A stretch of DNA of 64,000 bases from Apricaphanius iberus. Its lineage: Eukaryota > Chordata > Actinopteri > Cyprinodontiformes > Aphaniidae. The stretch covers positions 186,001 through 250,000 of the forward strand of contig JAPXFQ010001302.1 of the NCBI GenBank assembly GCA_028564705.1. The letters are read 5' to 3'. The translations under genes and the position numbers were made by a program. The notes beneath the pieces were generated by a model. That model was not told the origin of the DNA, did no database searches, and saw nothing but the letters and a program-made list of their open reading frames with translations. Shown piece after piece: positions 1-12,699 of the stretch; positions within the stretch are counted from its first letter, which is position 1, and every line of letters begins with the position of its first letter.

Positions 1-381
1 AGCATAGGGACCTCTGATGCTAACTAACTGGCGATTAGGAGCTCTGTGTCATCGCACAATCCCTTGCGCCACAAGACGCCATCAATAAAAGTCGCCCGGC
101 CCACCTCACCTAAAATAACGAAAATGGCCGAAAGGAAAAAGTTGTGAGTACAACAACCTCTTCCGAAGGTTTATTTTGATATGCGTCATTCATGTGCGTT
201 TAAGTCGCGTAATGACGTCGGGTAGAAAGGCTGTTCGAAATTGGCACATTCGTGAACGGCTCCCTAGACTACTAGCCATAGTTTTCTCACTGTTGACCCC
301 ATGAAAGGTTAAGGATTAATTGCTAGTGTTAGTGCTTAGAGGCTAATATTCAGTGGTTTCTGATGCAGCCTAATTTGGCCT
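1..381. other. No gene seen
   Basis: I see no coding exon, RNA gene or recognisable transposon here. The open frames are short and lack family motifs. Confidence 0.5.
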
Positions 382-1002
382 GTGTAGGTACCAGATCTGC
401 TCGGGTTACCAGATCGGCTCGGGGGGCCTTCGCTTGCCGAAAACGTCACAATACAGCAACTTAACTTGGACAAACTACCTTGCAAGTGCTGTGTGGTTAA
501 ATTTAAAAGAGACATAAATGTTAAAAACAGCTCCTGTGGGGAGATTAAGATATTACGAAATTTCTCTGGTACTGCTCTTTCACGCATGGGCTTTGGACCG
601 AGTTTGGCAGGTTGTTATTTACCATGTTTTTGACGGATTTTCCTATGATGTAAAAAACGTTTTCTTCTGTTTATTTTTTTAGAGAACCCCAAAATTATGA
701 TATGTTTGATTTGATAACTATACATCAAATCAATATCAGGCTATCAAGAAAAAGGCTGTCAAAAGATTTAATATACGTACATTTTGCGTGTACTGTATAT
801 AACACCCGTGGCTGTTTGTATTGAAATCCTATTGATTTGTTCGTGTGTTGTATACTTGCTATTTGTTTAATAAAGTTATTTAAAAAATGCAAAACACATT
901 CTAACGTTCAGCCAATCATGTACTCTAACGTCCGCATCCAGTCAATCATGTAATGTGTCGTCATAAGTGGGTGCAGGTCCCGAGCCGATCTGGTACCTAC
1001 AC
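382..1002. mobile_element. Short element bounded by 24-bp inverted repeats
   Basis: The left arm at 382-405 (starting GTGTAGGTACCAGATC) is matched by its reverse complement at 979-1002 with a single mismatch. A partial direct copy of the motif ACCAGATCGGCTCGGG follows the left arm at about 408-423. The roughly 620-bp span has no transposase-like frame. This looks like a non-autonomous DNA transposon. I could not see a convincing target duplication, so the superfamily is unassigned. Confidence 0.5.
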
Positions 1003-1239
1003 CGGCGCCCGTTGCTATTAAAAACGTATAAAACAATCCCAAATAAACCCAATATTGAATGGAAAGGCTTAGAAAAATAAAATAAGACCCCAGAAAAATG
1101 CATGTCAATTCAGAAGAGTAGTAAAAGATAATATATATCCATGGCCAAAACTGAACAGACCTAGAACTGAAGTGTCATTTTAGGTATATTTTGAGAACGT
1201 TGTCTTTAAAAAATAATAGCAAAAAAATATTTTTTATCT

Positions 1240-1430
1240 TTATCTTGATGTTTAATGGACACTTGGCTTTTTTCAGTTGTCACTTTGCCCAGTCCTGAAA
1301 CACCTTCAGGACTGGGCCTAGACTTTTGATTTTATCATTTTCAAGAATGCATTCTCTGTGGTTAGAAAGAATAGTTGAATAACAAACTTCTACAAAATGC
1401 TTTCATGAGTACAAAAAATTATTTTAAAAT
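1240..1430. repeat. Dispersed repeat fragment, copy 1 (other copy near 62085-62235)
   Basis: This block shares ordered motifs with 62085-62235: CCTGAAACAC, then TTTTGATTTTA, then GTGGTTAGAAAGAATA, then GCTTTCAT. The order and spacing are similar, so I read the two as diverged copies of one repeat family. Copy 1 also contains a perfect 13-bp hairpin at 1287-1317. No coding capacity is seen and the family is unknown to me. Confidence 0.5.
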
Positions 1431-1669
1431 AATATAAACAAAAAAAAATGCATTTCCTGCGAAAATGCAGTGTGAATGCTGTAAGCTGAAATTGGCTGCA
1501 GAAAATTGCTAAAGAAGTTGTACAAGACTGCAGAAAATGTGGTAAAATACAAAGAACAGGAATAGCAAAAATATTGATAAATCTGAAAAATGTTGACTTA
1601 GAAAAATGAAAGCAGAAGAAGAAAAAAATTGTTAAATTTTTATACACTGAAAAATACTCATAATTTGCT

Positions 1670-4000
1670 GGAATGCCAGTGTTAGCTAAAATACGCTAAA
1701 CAGTCAAATCAGCTGAAATTGCCTAAAATGCTGTTGGTAGAATGATGCTGCACTGTGCAGAATAAGCTAAAAAAACAAGCAACAGTATGCACAAAAAAAA
1801 AGTAAATTAGCTGAAATCCCTATAGTAGTTAAAATGACCTAAAATTCTAACATTTCGTAAAATTTAAGGTGAAGCATATTGGTGAAACATTAAAAACAAA
1901 CAAAAGAAAAAGGTCATCTGAAAATTGTCTTACAAAGGTGAGAGAATTAGCTAATTTGCCAATATAAGTGAAAGCTAGCTAAAATGCAATTGGTAACATC
2001 TTGCCAAATGCTAATATGTTGAGTAATCATAATCCATTGTCTTCAGTATAATACAAATGAGCAGAACTACCAATCTGAGCTAAATTAGCTAAAAAGATAA
2101 TATTAACTAAAATTAGATTGGTACCAAAGTTGGAAAATAATAACTTGTTGGATAGCAATGACTCAACCCATTCAGTATGTTAAAATATATCTACACAGCA
2201 TTTGTTAGCTTAAATGAGCTGAAAGGGGAACACTAGCTAAAATGCTAATGTTAGCTTAAATGACACTAACAGCATGCAGGCCAAAACTAACATTAGTTAA
2301 CAATGACACAAACCATTCAGTATTTTAAAATATACCTAAAAAGCATGTGTTAGCTTAAATGAGCTAAAGTGTTAATGTTAGCTTAAATGCTAGTGTTAAG
2401 TTAATTGACTAACAACATGTAAACCAACATCAACATGTTGTTTTACAAGAACAGAAACCATTACATTACTAGTACATTAAAATTCACCTAAAACGCTAAT
2501 TGTTACCTGTTACCACTTTTTAACATAGAAACCTGAACAGTTTTCGATTTCTCAAAATATGATCAATATCTACAAGTAATTCTCTTCCAAAGAGCATAGC
2601 TTGCACTTTAGCTAGCATTTATTTCAGCTAACCACAGGCAAATTAGCTTAAAATGGCCTTTTTACTGTCAGCCCTGTTACCTTTCCACAGTAATAGGATT
2701 TGACATGTGAGTAACAGGGATGACACAAAATTGTGTTTACCCTCGTTGTACTATCTTTAAAGGTTAGCCTAATAACATTCTAAAATTTTAAGTCATAATG
2801 TCAACCCTGTTGTTCTAATTAATTTGATAAAAAATGACAATTCAAATGGACTTTCAAGTCTTACCATTGCAATTTAACCTACATTATATTTTTGACTGGG
2901 CCATTTTTCCAGCATTTCTCTTCTAGAAAATATCTTACATATGTTTAAACATGTAATTGCCATGCAAAATAAGGGTGCATTTGATATTATGCATCAAAAA
3001 TATCTAGTTGGAGAAAAAAAATCCACAATTAATAATCTAAATGGAAACAGAGACAAAAGTACTGCTAATATGTGTACCATAAATTGAATATTTCTAATTA
3101 GAAATATTGAATTGTGTTAATATATCAGTAACAGGGTTGACAATATTATGAAAACAGTAAGTGTAAAACAGTGATAAAATAACACAGCCTGAGATATATT
3201 TTTCTATCATTTTAAATATTCTTTGATTGCTGGCTACTTAAAAACTAAAAACTAAATATAGTTTAAATTTTAAATTTTCAAAGTTGAAAAGGCACCGATT
3301 TCATGATTATGTATCTGGCCAGTAGGGGGCTTGTATTCACATGAAGCCCTATGAGCAGAGCCCTTTCTTGAACCAACTGGCTAAAGTGGTTCAATGCCTC
3401 ATGGGGCTTCATCTCACCATCACTCTTTAAAATATACCTAAAAACCACATGATGGCTTAAATCAGCAAAAAGGCAACGCTAGCTTAAATACTATTGTTAG
3501 CTTAAATGACACCGACAGCATGTAGGCAAACATTGCATTACATGCATGTCATTAACAATGACACAAACCATTTCGTAGCGTATGTTAGCTTAAACGAGCT
3601 ACATTGCTAATGCCAGCTTAAATGCTAGTGTTAGGTTAAATGACACCAACAACATTTAGGCAAATGCTAAATTTGTCTAAAAATGAGACAAACCATTCAG
3701 TAGAATGGTTTGCCGTTTGCAAGCCAACTACTCTACCACTGAGCCACAGTCGCCCGCAAAAATGTAAAATATAATGTAGGCAACCAATAACATGTTAGTT
3801 AATAATGACACAAGCCATTAAGTATGTTAAAATATACCTAAAAAGCATATGTTAGCTTAAACATGCTAAAATTCTAATGCTATCTTACATGCTATTGTTA
3901 GCTTAAATGACCCTGAAATTATCTAGGCAAACACTAACATGTTAGTTAATGTCACAAGCCATTCAGGATGTTCAAATATACCTAACCTGGAACAATGTAA
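1670..4000. repeat. Degenerate AT-rich tandem array, unit near 145-150 bp
   Basis: The phrase TTAAAATATACCTAAAAAGC recurs in variant form at about 2178, 2325, 2476, 3427, 3828 and 3972. Neighbouring copies are separated by roughly 145-150 bp. Within units the words GTTAGCTTAAATGA, GCTAAAATGC, ACATGTTAGTTAA and GACACAAACCATTCAGTATG recur in the same order. The stretch 2500-3420 is much more diverged or is an insertion. It has the look of an old satellite-like array. No ORF here is credible. Confidence 0.7.
3717..3756 (-). repeat. SINE tRNA-head fragment inside the tandem array
   Basis: About 40 bp match the tRNA-related head of the SINE at 44749-44979. Read on the minus strand it begins GGGCGACTGTGGCTCAGTGG, which contains an A-box-like segment. 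The body and tail of the SINE are missing. It interrupts the surrounding tandem units. Confidence 0.65.
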
Positions 4001-4189
4001 ACCCATGTACTGAGACAAAAAGAACACTCCACACTAATAAGTTCATGCAGGCAATAGTGCAATGCATTCTAATGAGGTCACAAAAACCATTCCATCGTGC
4101 AATGTATGGCTCAATTACAAAAATGGATCCTAGAAGTCCAGTCTAACAAAACTAATAATTAAATCCTTATGGCTGTAACGTTCTGTTGT

Positions 4190-4780
4190 GCTCTGTCTTT
4201 AATCCTTCCAGAGAGCCAGGTCTCCTAGTAGCTAGGAGACAGGTTAATGTTAGTAGCTATGCTGCTTTAGGCTAGGCTGTTGGAGGACATTATTAGGGTC
4301 TGTTCCTACTTTCTCTCCTACTTCTCCCCAACTGCATGATGTGCTGTCAATTCAAGCACTAACCTGTTTTCTATTATAGTAGGTGCTCCGGATTAGCCCT
4401 GCTTGACGACCCTGACTAAGATGGCATTGCAGTGACGGAAAATTCTCCACGTCCTGCAACAAACTTCTGCATCAGTTCTATTGCTCTTTCTGTGTCTCTG
4501 TTATGTATTCTCCAAGCCACAGACGGTCGCGGCAGATAACCGCTTGTGCTGAGCCTGGTTCTGCCGGAGGTTTCTTCCTGTTAAAAGGGAGTTTTTCCTT
4601 CCCACTGTCGCTGCATGCTTGCTCAGTATGAGGGATTGCTGAGAATTCCACGACGCAATCTTCTGTGGTTCTGTAATTTCTACACTAAACATTGTATTGT
4701 AATAACTCTTTTTGTAAAGTGCCTTGAGATGACATCTGTTGTGAAATGGCGCTATATAAATAAACTGAATTGAATTGAAT
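4190..4780 (+). mobile_element. L2-type LINE, 3' end
   Basis: This is the 3' untranslated end of a non-LTR retrotransposon. It finishes with AAAGTGCCTTGAGATGACAT, then a GGCGCTATATAAATAAACTG segment, and a short (GAATT)n tail at about 4766-4780. The same ending occurs at about 7280-7340. No reverse transcriptase remains, so the copy is strongly 5'-truncated. L2/CR1-type assignment rests on tail style and on the ORF2 C-terminus retained in the second copy. Confidence 0.7.
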
Positions 4781-6744
4781 AGAGCTCCCTCCACCCCATA
4801 TAAGGCCTTTCATTTTTAGACCAATCACAGACCAGCGTTTACTGACACACACACAGGGACACAGATACTTCATTTCAGCGAGGAGCAGATTTTTTACACT
4901 GGAACAAGTGAAACCTGTTGAGAAACCGTAAAAAGTAACATAAAAGTTATTTGAACGGGAGCGTCAGGAGGGTCTGCAGCTTAACTTGTACAAGGCTCAT
5001 GTTTCTACGTTGTATCATTTTTGAGTTATGACTTTACGAATATAGGTCAGAATCCAGCGGTCCCTTTCTGATTTTTTTCTCTGTCCCAATGCATTTTCCT
5101 ATTGACTTGAGGGTTCTGCTCTGTCGCTTTGGGTCGATTTGCCAAAAATCTGTGACTGACACATTAATTCAGCTAACATTTCCTAAATCCAAATTGTTTT
5201 TCCGACGTTTTAAGGTATTATATGTGTAGATAGTGTGAAATTTGTAGAACGAGGAGTAATTTGTTTGTGACAGATCAAAAGTGGTGAAAAAACAGCAGTT
5301 GGTAGTGCACAGTCTAACAGTTGAAGAATTCCACCATTAAAAGACGTAAATTTAAAAAATTTGAAAAAATTTGGCATAAAACTTAAATAGTGATTTCAGA
5401 AAAACCGTAACAGATAGCAAAAAGCTGAATCATTTAAAGGGCCTTGTGACCAATTGAAAGTTTGATTGGCGTTTCTAGCTGAAAGTATGCTGAAGTAGTT
5501 AGTTGCCAAATGGCACAAAGATTTTGTTTAATTTCGTAGGAATTTGAAAATTCTCCATGTATTTCAATGGGCCAAAAATTGCAATGAAAAGCTAAATATT
5601 TAAAAAAGTATCAAACTGATAAATACCAAACGACATAGCTGCAATGAGAAGAATGAGCAAAATAGTTTATTGTGGAATGGTTGAGATAGTACAAAAATTG
5701 TAGGAGGAGATATGGTCCAAAATATTTACAGAAACTTGAGTGGAAGAATTTCTATAATGTGAATGCCTACAGCATTCACATCAGAATTACCCTGCGAAAT
5801 GATTAAATTAATCAGTACCAGTGATAGCTTACTTTTAAATATAAAAAAATTAAACCAAAAACTGAAATAATATTGTAAGAAGTATTTTCTATTCACTATA
5901 ATAAAAGTAAAAGCACTCTCAAAAAGATAACTGTGTAAACTCAGTGTTTTATTTTCAAAATCGTCCTCCTTAGCCAATTTATAGATAAACTCTCATACAG
6001 CATTGTTAAAGTTTCTGTGTCCATGTGACCAGCAGGTTCTTTGCAGCTTTTTGTCACACACAGTAACACGTGCCAAATGTATTAATTATGCTCTCTGCTC
6101 ATTTGTTGCAGCTTGATGGTTTATCTTATGCGATTCATACCTAAAGCTTGTGCTTTGATTTAATGTAAATAGCCCGACACAGTGAGTCTCAAGGAGAAGC
6201 TCACCTTATAACATCACGTGTGCATCATAGCAATCCATAAAATGCAACAAACATGGAGTAGCAGCACACTGTAGCGGTCGTAGGATTGGTCTGTTGTGTT
6301 TGGCAAATGTGCCAGATCAATATTGCTGCAGCAACTCAGGATGAACAGATAATGAGGCGGAGGACTATGGAGAATGCCTTTTTTTTACACAAGACGACTC
6401 CATATGAAGCAGTGTACTATGAGTGAGGGCGTGTTTAACTTCACAGCACAGATGTCCTTATCCAGACATTGAATAAGGTATGTACAAGATCCAGCATCAA
6501 GGATACCCTGCATAATAGTCCGCGTCCTGCTTTTTGTGCGGTCCCGTTCCACTTGACATTCACACATGCAATCGAACCTCACCAGAGTTTGTTTCAATTG
6601 AACAAAGACCTAAATTTTAGGTGGATTGGAGTTTGTTTGTTTGGTCTCAATTAGAGTTTGATTGCCCATTCATACCTCCCCAAACTTTATGGGCAAACAA
6701 CCTAGAGTTCAATTCAAGCAGATTAAACAGGGCTGGTGTGAATG
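4781..6744. other. Non-coding stretch, no gene seen
   Basis: The sequence is AT-rich, with no exon-like frames, splice-bounded ORF, RNA gene or transposase motif. The part at 4870-5720 has the texture of old repeat DNA, but I could not assign a family. Confidence 0.4.
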
Positions 6745-7350
6745 TAACCTTAGACTGGATTTTTACTGGTGGTTCCTAGGATTTCCAAAAGTAGAATAGG
6801 ACGCAGATCTTTCAGTTATCCTGCTCCCCTCCTGTGGAACCAGCTCCCAGTTTTATTCGCTGAGGCAGAAACCCTGCCTACTTTTAAGACTAGGCTTAAA
6901 AGTTTCCATTTTGATTGAGAGATGAATGAACCTAGTTAGAGTGGTTAGGTTATCCTAAGCTATCTCTGTAGTTTTTGCTATAGACATAGAGTGGACAGAC
7001 TAAACACTTTTGTTAACTCTGCTCTTTTCTCTTCTACTATTACCCTCCAGTTGTATTATTTCTTGTTATTTCAACTGTTAACTTTGTTTTTCCTCTCCAC
7101 CACCGCTATATGCTTGCTCAGTATGAAAGATTGATGTGGTTGGAGCCTGCATCAACAAGGCACAACTGACAGTCAATGACTAGATGCAATCTGCTGGGAT
7201 TCCTTAAATGTAAACTTTTAAGCTGATTGGAATGTCTGTATGATTCATTTGAAATTACTTTATATTATATTTACTTGTAAAGTGCCTTAAGATGACATCT
7301 GTTGTGAATCAGCGCTACATAAATAAAGTGAATTGAACTTAAATGAATTG
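6745..7350 (+). mobile_element. L2-type LINE, ORF2 C-terminus and 3' end
   Basis: The first 170 bases encode a frame resembling the extreme C-terminus of teleost L2-type ORF2: PAPLLWNQLPVLF, followed by AEAETLPTFKTRLKSFHFD and a stop near 6918. The 3' untranslated region ends with AAAGTGCCTTAAGATGACAT and an AT-rich GAATTG tail, as in the copy at 4190-4780. It is a 5'-truncated, non-mobile copy. Confidence 0.75.
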
Positions 7351-8158
7351 TAATGTCAAAATGATAGACGGCCTCTAATTTTTCCATAAAAGTTTAGACA
7401 ACCAGTAAAATATGGAAATATGGAAAAATGGATCGCGTGAGAATTAATATGACGTCAGAATGCTGAATGTTTTAAATAATTTTTATGATGCTTTGCTCAA
7501 ACCTCTTATAAAGATCTTTCACAGTAATCCCACTTGAAACATGATTACACACAAGTGGATTCATATTTCTTTCCCTTTAAATTTAAAAGATAAAATACTT
7601 TTGACACCTAGGAGGAGCATGGTTATCGTTATATTTACAATGTTGAATTAGATCAATCACATGAACTACATGTTTCCTTTGTCACAATGGGAAGTGTTGT
7701 TAAAATTCAAACATTCTTAACAAAATTTGCTTCATTAAAAATGTTTAAGAAACAATAGCCCCTTTGTTCTTCTCTACAATTCTCTGACAAGCTACACCTA
7801 AACTTAGCACTGGCTGAATAGGGGAGACTTCCTCACCGACTGTCCTTGCTCTGGTATCTTAATGCCAGATGGTGTGCATTCCCATGTGCTGCGATTCCAG
7901 ACAAATTAGGGAGCCTTAGAGGCCACCTCCATGTGTCACCATGTGCCACCTGCCAAAAATAGATTGGTGCCCAGCAATGTTCCACAAGAGGGCTCATGGC
8001 ATCACAGTGGCTCAGCGGTTTTTGGCATGTAATTTTATATTCAATATACAACAGAACACTTATTGATAACAGTGTGTCAATATACATTCATATTCAGTTT
8101 TTTGGGGGAAAAGTTGATTTATTTCCATAACCCAATTCACCAATTGAAATACAATTTT
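7351..8158. other. Non-coding stretch, no gene seen
   Basis: AT-rich sequence without recognisable coding, RNA or mobile-element features. Confidence 0.4.
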
Positions 8159-8170
8159 TAGATAATTTAC

Positions 8171-8506
8171 CATCCATCCATCCATCCATCTTCTTAACCG
8201 CTTATCCAATTCAGGGTCACGGGGCAGCTGGAGCCTATCCCAGCAATTATCAGGCGTTAGGCAGGGTACACTCTGAACAGGACGCCAGTCTGTTGCAGGG
8301 CCAACACAGAGAGACAGACAACCATTCACACTCACATTCATTCCTAGGGACAATTTAGAGTGATCAATTCACCTATCATGCATGTTTTTGGACTGTGGGA
8401 GGAAGCCGGAGTACCCGGAGAGAACCCACGCATACACGGGGAGAACATGCAAACTCCATGCAGAAAGACCCTGGGCCGGGATACGAACCCACGACCTTCT
8501 TGCTGC
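8171..8506 (-). mobile_element. RTE-like LINE 3'-end repeat with 12-bp target duplication
   Basis: On the minus strand this common fish repeat reads through GGGTTCGTATCCCGGCC and TCCTCCCACAGTCCAAAAAC and ends in a (TGGA)n tail, seen on the plus strand as CCATCCATCCATCCATC at 8170-8190. The identical 12-mer TAGATAATTTAC flanks both ends (8159-8170 and 8507-8518), a clear target-site duplication. RTE-like naming is from memory of the tail type. A degraded copy in opposite orientation is at 19205-19475. Confidence 0.7.
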
Positions 8507-8518
8507 TAGATAATTTAC

Positions 8519-9635
8519 ATACAGACTTATTTTTTCAATCCTTTATTTCTGGTGAATATGATGATTATCCACTTACAGCAAATGAAAACATGAAATTTAG
8601 AATTAGAATATTAAATGAAACAATAAAAAGACAAAAAAACACATTTTAGATTCACCTTGTATATGTCCCTTTGAATCTTCCTTTTTGTCTAAAGCCTCAA
8701 GCAGAACCTTCTGAATTTTTGGACATCACAATGCCTTCATTAATATCATCTTGTTTCTATCTAAAGAAAATGTCAACCCCAAAAAAGTATGCCGATTTGG
8801 GCAGCGGTAAGAAATAAAACCCAGGAAGGTGACATCCTCTGTTAACAAAACTGGCAAAGGCAAAATTGACACTAATTCTTGGCAACGAAGGCGAGCCGCA
8901 GGTTGTGAGCATAAGATCTGAATAATCTCAGCAACAGACGCCAGTTCCACCAGCCAGATGGAGGGAGACTTAATGTGTCAATGCTGGATACAAATAGGCA
9001 AGCTTCCAGGCCTCTTCCAGCTTTGCACTGTAAGAAGAATAACCTCACTCAAGCTAAAAAAAAAATGATGTTTCATTTTTACATCCAAAATATTCGACTT
9101 CAAAGAATCTAAATTGAGTCAACTAATATGGGCTGATTGTTTTACATTGATGTAAACCATATTACTGTACTTGACCGAACCTTAATTCTTTGCCTTGATC
9201 CAAATAAATTTCTTCACATACAACCGTATTTTGGTTATTGAACTAAGCTAATATTTTAAGATTGAACCAATCTGATGTATTTGGATTGAACCAAATGAAA
9301 ATGAATTATATTTGCATTGAAACCAGGTAATTCAATTACATATAAACAAAGTATATATTTTTCACATTCATTTTTTTTCCTTACTTCAAAAATTATTTGT
9401 ATTTTATGTAATAACATAATTGGCCAACAGATTACATTAAATATATTTATCAATCATCACAGCAAAAATAACATGTTATTAACAATACTAAAAGATGTCA
9501 AGAATTACCGCTCTCCTACACCTCATATACCACATAACCCCAAAGAATTTTAGAATCAGAAGATGAAACAAGGCAGAGTCTGATAAACTCAATGCTAACC
9601 ACTCACTTTATCCTTACCACCTAAACAGTAGACCG
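8519..9635. other. Non-coding stretch, no gene seen
   Basis: No coding or mobile-element motif is recognisable. The minus-strand frame at 8726-8950 has no familiar domain. It shares the word AAAGAAAATGTCAA with 23160-23178, which may hint at a shared old repeat. Confidence 0.4.
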
Positions 9636-10645
9636 CAGTGTTGCCAACTCCTCAGTAAGGAAAGTAGCTATTGGCTGTCCCAAAAGTCGCTAGAAGTTGC
9701 TAAATGACGTCATCGCCTAATTTGCATAATTGGCAATTTGCAAATAACTGTAACGGACGCTGTAGGAGAGAGGAATAACGTCGTGGGAGAGACAAAAGTG
9801 AGTAAAAAACACCCTAAATATGTTTAGAACTACAAATGTACAAAAATAATTTCAACATTAACAACATTTAATGATTTTAATGCTTTGTCTAGATCCACAT
9901 TACACACATCAGTTTTGTCCTGTATTGTTAAATGTTATAACAGCAAATTTAATCAAAAGATTGTTCTGTAGGGTGAAATTACTAGCTCTACAACCAACCC
10001 TCTTCCTTTATCCGGGCTTGGGACCGGCAAAGTGACCCAAAAGACACACTCTGGCAGAGTTACTTAGGTTTTTTTTCTTTTAAGTTGTTTTTTTTTAAAG
10101 TTGTTTTTTTTTTTTGCTGAGCTAGCTAGCAAGATCTTATGTCACAGAGAGGTAGGCTACACACACAGTGGACGAGGTGAATAAGTGACTGAGCTGCTGA
10201 GGTTGTATGAGTCAAATGCAGTGATTTATTTGTGTGACAGCGTCACAGCGAAGAAACGTTTACATTTAAATCCCGCTCTGCAAGCCAGCGGGGGCTTTCT
10301 TTTGCGCAAGCGCATTTCATTTGCAGTCCGGACGCCGAGTGGTGAGGGTCTCCTCTCTCTCTCTCTCTGCTCCGCCCATAGACTGTAGATGGGACTGCTG
10401 CGCAAGGCTACTGTGAGACTGGCCGCCTGTAAGTGCTTTGGGACGGGGGAGGGGCTCACGTTGAGGACAGTAACTGCAGAACAATACGTGCTTCACGCCA
10501 GAGTCTCCAAAACACCAGATAAGTCTCCAATAACACCACAAAAAGTCGCTAGATTTGTCGCTAGTCGCTTTTTTGAAAAAAAAGTCGCTATAGGGTCTGA
10601 AAAGTCGCTAAATCTAGCGACAAAGTCGCTAAGTTGGCAACACTG
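9636..10645. mobile_element. Non-autonomous hAT element (about 1.0 kb)
   Basis: The terminal inverted repeats are CAGTGTTGCCAAC at 9636-9648 and GTTGGCAACACTG at 10633-10645. Flanking 8-mers GTAGACCG (9628-9635) and GTAGACTG (10646-10653) agree at 7 of 8 positions, the duplication length typical of hAT. Subterminal sequence is rich in AAAGTCGCTA words on both sides. Overlapping ORFs in the interior show no transposase motif and are probably chance. A short (CT)n run lies at 10353-10368. Confidence 0.85.
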
Positions 10646-10653
10646 GTAGACTG

Positions 10654-11898
10654 GCACAGAAATCTCATTCGCCTGAATTACCTCCTAACTCATGGTGCCA
10701 ACCGCAACATTACCTTTAAAATCAAGACCAAAAACAAGAGACAATCTGTAAACTCTGTAAATGCTGTAAAAAGAGAAATCAGAAAGACAATCAGAATGCT
10801 GTAAACACCAAAAAAGAAAGAAAACAGACGAAAACATGGTTACCCACAATGCACCCCCACACTACTGGTCCCACAGCAATTATTTTTACTAAAAATATTA
10901 CCTGCAGGTCATGAAGACAAATAATAAAATCAAACTTGATGTCTTTAAATGCAAAAAGAATGAGTTTTACAATCAAATCAATAATTATCTTTTGTTTTAA
11001 ATGGCAGTTATTAATTTGAATGAACAACAGCTTGTTACACTTTTTTCAGTGTGTATGTTCAGTACAACCATTAGTTTAGTGTGAACTGTACATTTCATAG
11101 TCATCTTATCTGCACTGCAGTAATATATTCATGTGACTCAAAAGCAAATAAATCATAATAGGGGAGGTGTTTTAATTTTCTCTCTTACAAATGTCTGAAC
11201 ATCCTTTCAACAACTTTTCCATCATTACCAAAACAGCTCTTACACATTGTTATGGTAAAATTAATATTAAGAATGATCTGTTCTGCGTATTCTTACATAC
11301 TGAGAGAACTGTGTGCAATTTATTGATGATATAGTGATAGTCTGATTGTGTGACACTTTATAATATTAGGTTCAGAGCACTGAACATCCTTTATTTGTGT
11401 CCTGTCTAGCAGTTTGCTACTCAGAATTGGTGTCGGAGTACCAAGTACAAGCCCAACTGATTTACTTTCCCAAGCAGAGCATTACAGCTTTACTCCACTT
11501 GATATATATGTATGAAAAATCTTTATTAGTGATTACTGTGGGTTTAATTTCTTGAAGTTATGGACACTAAATTGAGATAAGAAGGAAGAAAGAAAGAAGA
11601 TGAAGAAGAGAAACAGGACCAGTAGAAGTGTGAACTGGTGATACAAGATAGGGAGGCAAACAAAGAACACAAGAAAACATCCCAGTCCTACACCTCTGTT
11701 GAGGGGCAGTGAAGTCGGAAAAAGAAAACAAACAAAAACCACCAATAGAACAGAACAACATTAACAAAACGAATCCAGTAATATGAACTAGGAACTACAT
11801 ATTCACTACACACAAAAATGGATAAATGAACACAACACTAATGTTTCTGGTAAGCTCCTGGTAACAACTATCTATTGACGATAACCTCAGCTCAAGAT
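10654..11898. other. Non-coding stretch with a purine tract
   Basis: No gene is recognised. A plus-strand purine-rich run (GAAGGAAGAAAGAAAGAAGA and similar) occupies about 11580-11625. It might be part of the L1 3' region interrupted by the next hAT element, but I cannot place the L1 end with certainty. Confidence 0.4.
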
Positions 11899-12689
11899 TA
11901 GGGCTGGACGATAATTCGATAGCAATATATATCGATTGATAGTGTGGTGTGATAGAAAAAAAAGGGGTCGATAAAAAAGTTAAATAGAAAAAAAAAAGTT
12001 TCCCCTCATTTTTTCACTATACCCTATCAGGCAGCTTAATACAACAACCATTGCTTACTCCAAACAAATCATTAAGACGACCCATGCAGCTCTGTCAGCC
12101 ACCCTCTCTCCTTTCAAACCACAAAAAGGATTAAATTATTTGAGCTGAAACAGAATTTTTTAATGGTCCCTAAGCGAACCATCACTGTAACTTCTGGGCT
12201 CCATCAACACTGGTGAGTAGCGTGTTAGCTTAAGCTTTAGTCTACAGCTGAAGAAATTAAGTGAATTTGAATAAGCTTTATTGACAAACTAAACCAAGGG
12301 TTTCAGCCATTAATATTATAAAGTGTCATAAAATGTTTAAAAGATTAAAAAGCATAAGAATAAACCTTTAATTTAAATTACTAAAATGATTTAAAAAATA
12401 TATAATATAATGGTTAATAATATTACTTTTCTTTGTATTTACTGATGTTTCTCAGGTCTCTTGATTTGTTTCTGTGTCTTACAAACTTACTTATGATAAA
12501 AAGAAGTGTTATAAAAATGTATTAATTTAATTCTTAGTTAAAATTAGTTCATTGAAGTATAACAAAATAACAGGGGAGGCACTTAAAATATATTTTTTAC
12601 ATTATGTGATTTTTATCGATAATTATCGATATCGATCAATATGACTTTTTTTTTAACGAAATGCTCTTTTTCTATATCGTCCAGCCCTA
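11899..12689. mobile_element. Non-autonomous hAT element (791 bp)
   Basis: The terminal inverted repeats TAGGGCTGGACGATA (left) and TATCGTCCAGCCCTA (right) match almost perfectly. The element is flanked by CTCAAGAT (11891-11898) and CTCGAGAT (12690-12697), an 8-bp duplication with one mismatch. Subterminal sequence contains TATATCGATTGATAG and ATCGATAATTATCGATATCG. No transposase frame remains. Confidence 0.88.
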
Positions 12690-12699
12690 CTCGAGATTA

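Noticed and set aside
10185..10649. Overlapping ORFs of 67-86 aa in both orientations
   Set aside because: They lie within a hAT element, extend into its terminal repeat and have no transposase motif.
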